Source of the DNA: Gammaproteobacteria bacterium
Lineage (GTDB): Bacteria; Pseudomonadota; Gammaproteobacteria; UWMA-0217
Assembly (NCBI GenBank): GCA_011330835.1
Contig: DRPO01000061.1
Span: 1-5,436, forward strand
Length of the DNA: 5,436 nucleotides
Direction: 5' to 3'
Shown here in pieces: positions 5,188-5,436 of the stretch. The notes under the pieces were generated by a model. The model made no database searches and was not told the DNA's origin. It saw only the letters and a list, made by a program, of their open reading frames with translations. The stretch's first letter is position 1. Each line of letters opens with the position of its first letter. Both the position numbers and the translations under genes were made by a program.

Positions 5188-5436
5188 CCTTGACTCGCCC
5201 CGTCACTCCGGGCTGAGTGGAACGAAGGCCCGGAATCCGGATGCGCAATTCGCAAGGAGCATCGCCAACTCCGCCAATCCCTATAGATAATGTGTCATGC
5301 GCGGCCCGGAGTCAGCGCGAAAAAGCGGCGAAAGAGCCCGAAGACGCGCCCTCGGGAACGCACAGCGGCGAAATTCCCTCCGGCCGCGACCCAACATTAG
5401 CTCGCCTGATGAAGACATAAATTTTTGCTAATTGTA
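5188..5436. other. Upstream intergenic region with no recognisable gene
   Basis: No convincing coding sequence or tRNA is visible in this stretch. It contains a 7-bp inverted repeat, TCCGGGC (5207-5213) with GCCCGGA (5228-5234), around a 14-nt loop; no T-run follows it on either strand. It also contains a 10-bp direct repeat, AGCGGCGAAA, at 5324-5333 and 5364-5373, and a sharp change to AT-rich sequence at about 5416-5436. Short open frames on both strands have Arg- and Pro-rich compositions and no ribosome binding site. Additional promoters for the cluster could lie here, but I cannot assign one. Confidence 0.6.

Noticed and set aside
5041..5260. A tRNA gene upstream of thrS, suggested by TCGAAT-like and GGTTCG-like words
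   Set aside because: No matching T-arm, anticodon arm and acceptor stem could be assembled on either strand.
5281..5418. A 45-codon minus-strand frame starting ATG at 5418
   Set aside because: No Shine-Dalgarno in the AT-rich sequence before it, an Arg-rich composition typical of non-coding GC-rich DNA, and no recognisable family.
5217..5420. A 67-codon plus-strand frame starting GTG at 5217
   Set aside because: Low-complexity Pro-, Ser- and Arg-rich translation, no convincing ribosome binding site and no known similarity.

Overview
This 5.4-kb window is a GC-rich bacterial housekeeping locus, read almost entirely from the minus strand. It carries the translation cluster thrS - infC - rpmI - rplT - pheS - pheT in that order. 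The order is the same as in Escherichia coli and other Gammaproteobacteria, and the protein sequences also look proteobacterial, most probably gammaproteobacterial. I cannot name a genus. Codon use and GC content look uniform across the genes, and I see no mobile element, CRISPR array, rRNA or tRNA.

Layout in the direction of transcription (high to low coordinates): 5436-5026 is non-coding upstream and leader sequence for thrS, with a candidate promoter near 5160-5187. It ends in a small hairpin with an anticodon-like loop just before the thrS ribosome binding site. thrS (5025-3079) encodes threonyl-tRNA synthetase. infC (3057-2539) encodes translation initiation factor IF3 and can be read at full length only from a non-canonical AUC start codon. 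After an 89-nt gap with a perfect GC-rich stem-loop come rpmI (2449-2252, ribosomal protein L35) and rplT (2224-1865, L20). A 137-nt gap with two strong stem-loops precedes pheS (1727-696), which overlaps pheT by 4 nt (ATGA). pheT runs off the left edge after 233 residues.

All six products act in translation. ThrRS charges tRNA-Thr, PheS and PheT form the alpha2beta2 phenylalanyl-tRNA synthetase, IF3 monitors initiation on the 30S subunit, and L35 and L20 are 50S proteins. In E. coli each part of this cluster is autoregulated: thrS by ThrRS binding an operator that mimics tRNA, infC by its AUU start codon, rpmI-rplT by L20, and pheST by attenuation. In this window the intergenic RNA structures and the AUC start lie where such controls would be expected, but the pheS gap has no leader peptide and the L20 operator is not recognisable from known motifs.

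I found no evidence of a novel multi-gene system. The points worth a second look are regulatory: the AUC start of infC, the thrS leader hairpin, the large stem before pheS, the stem before rpmI, and a four-cysteine insertion in PheS.
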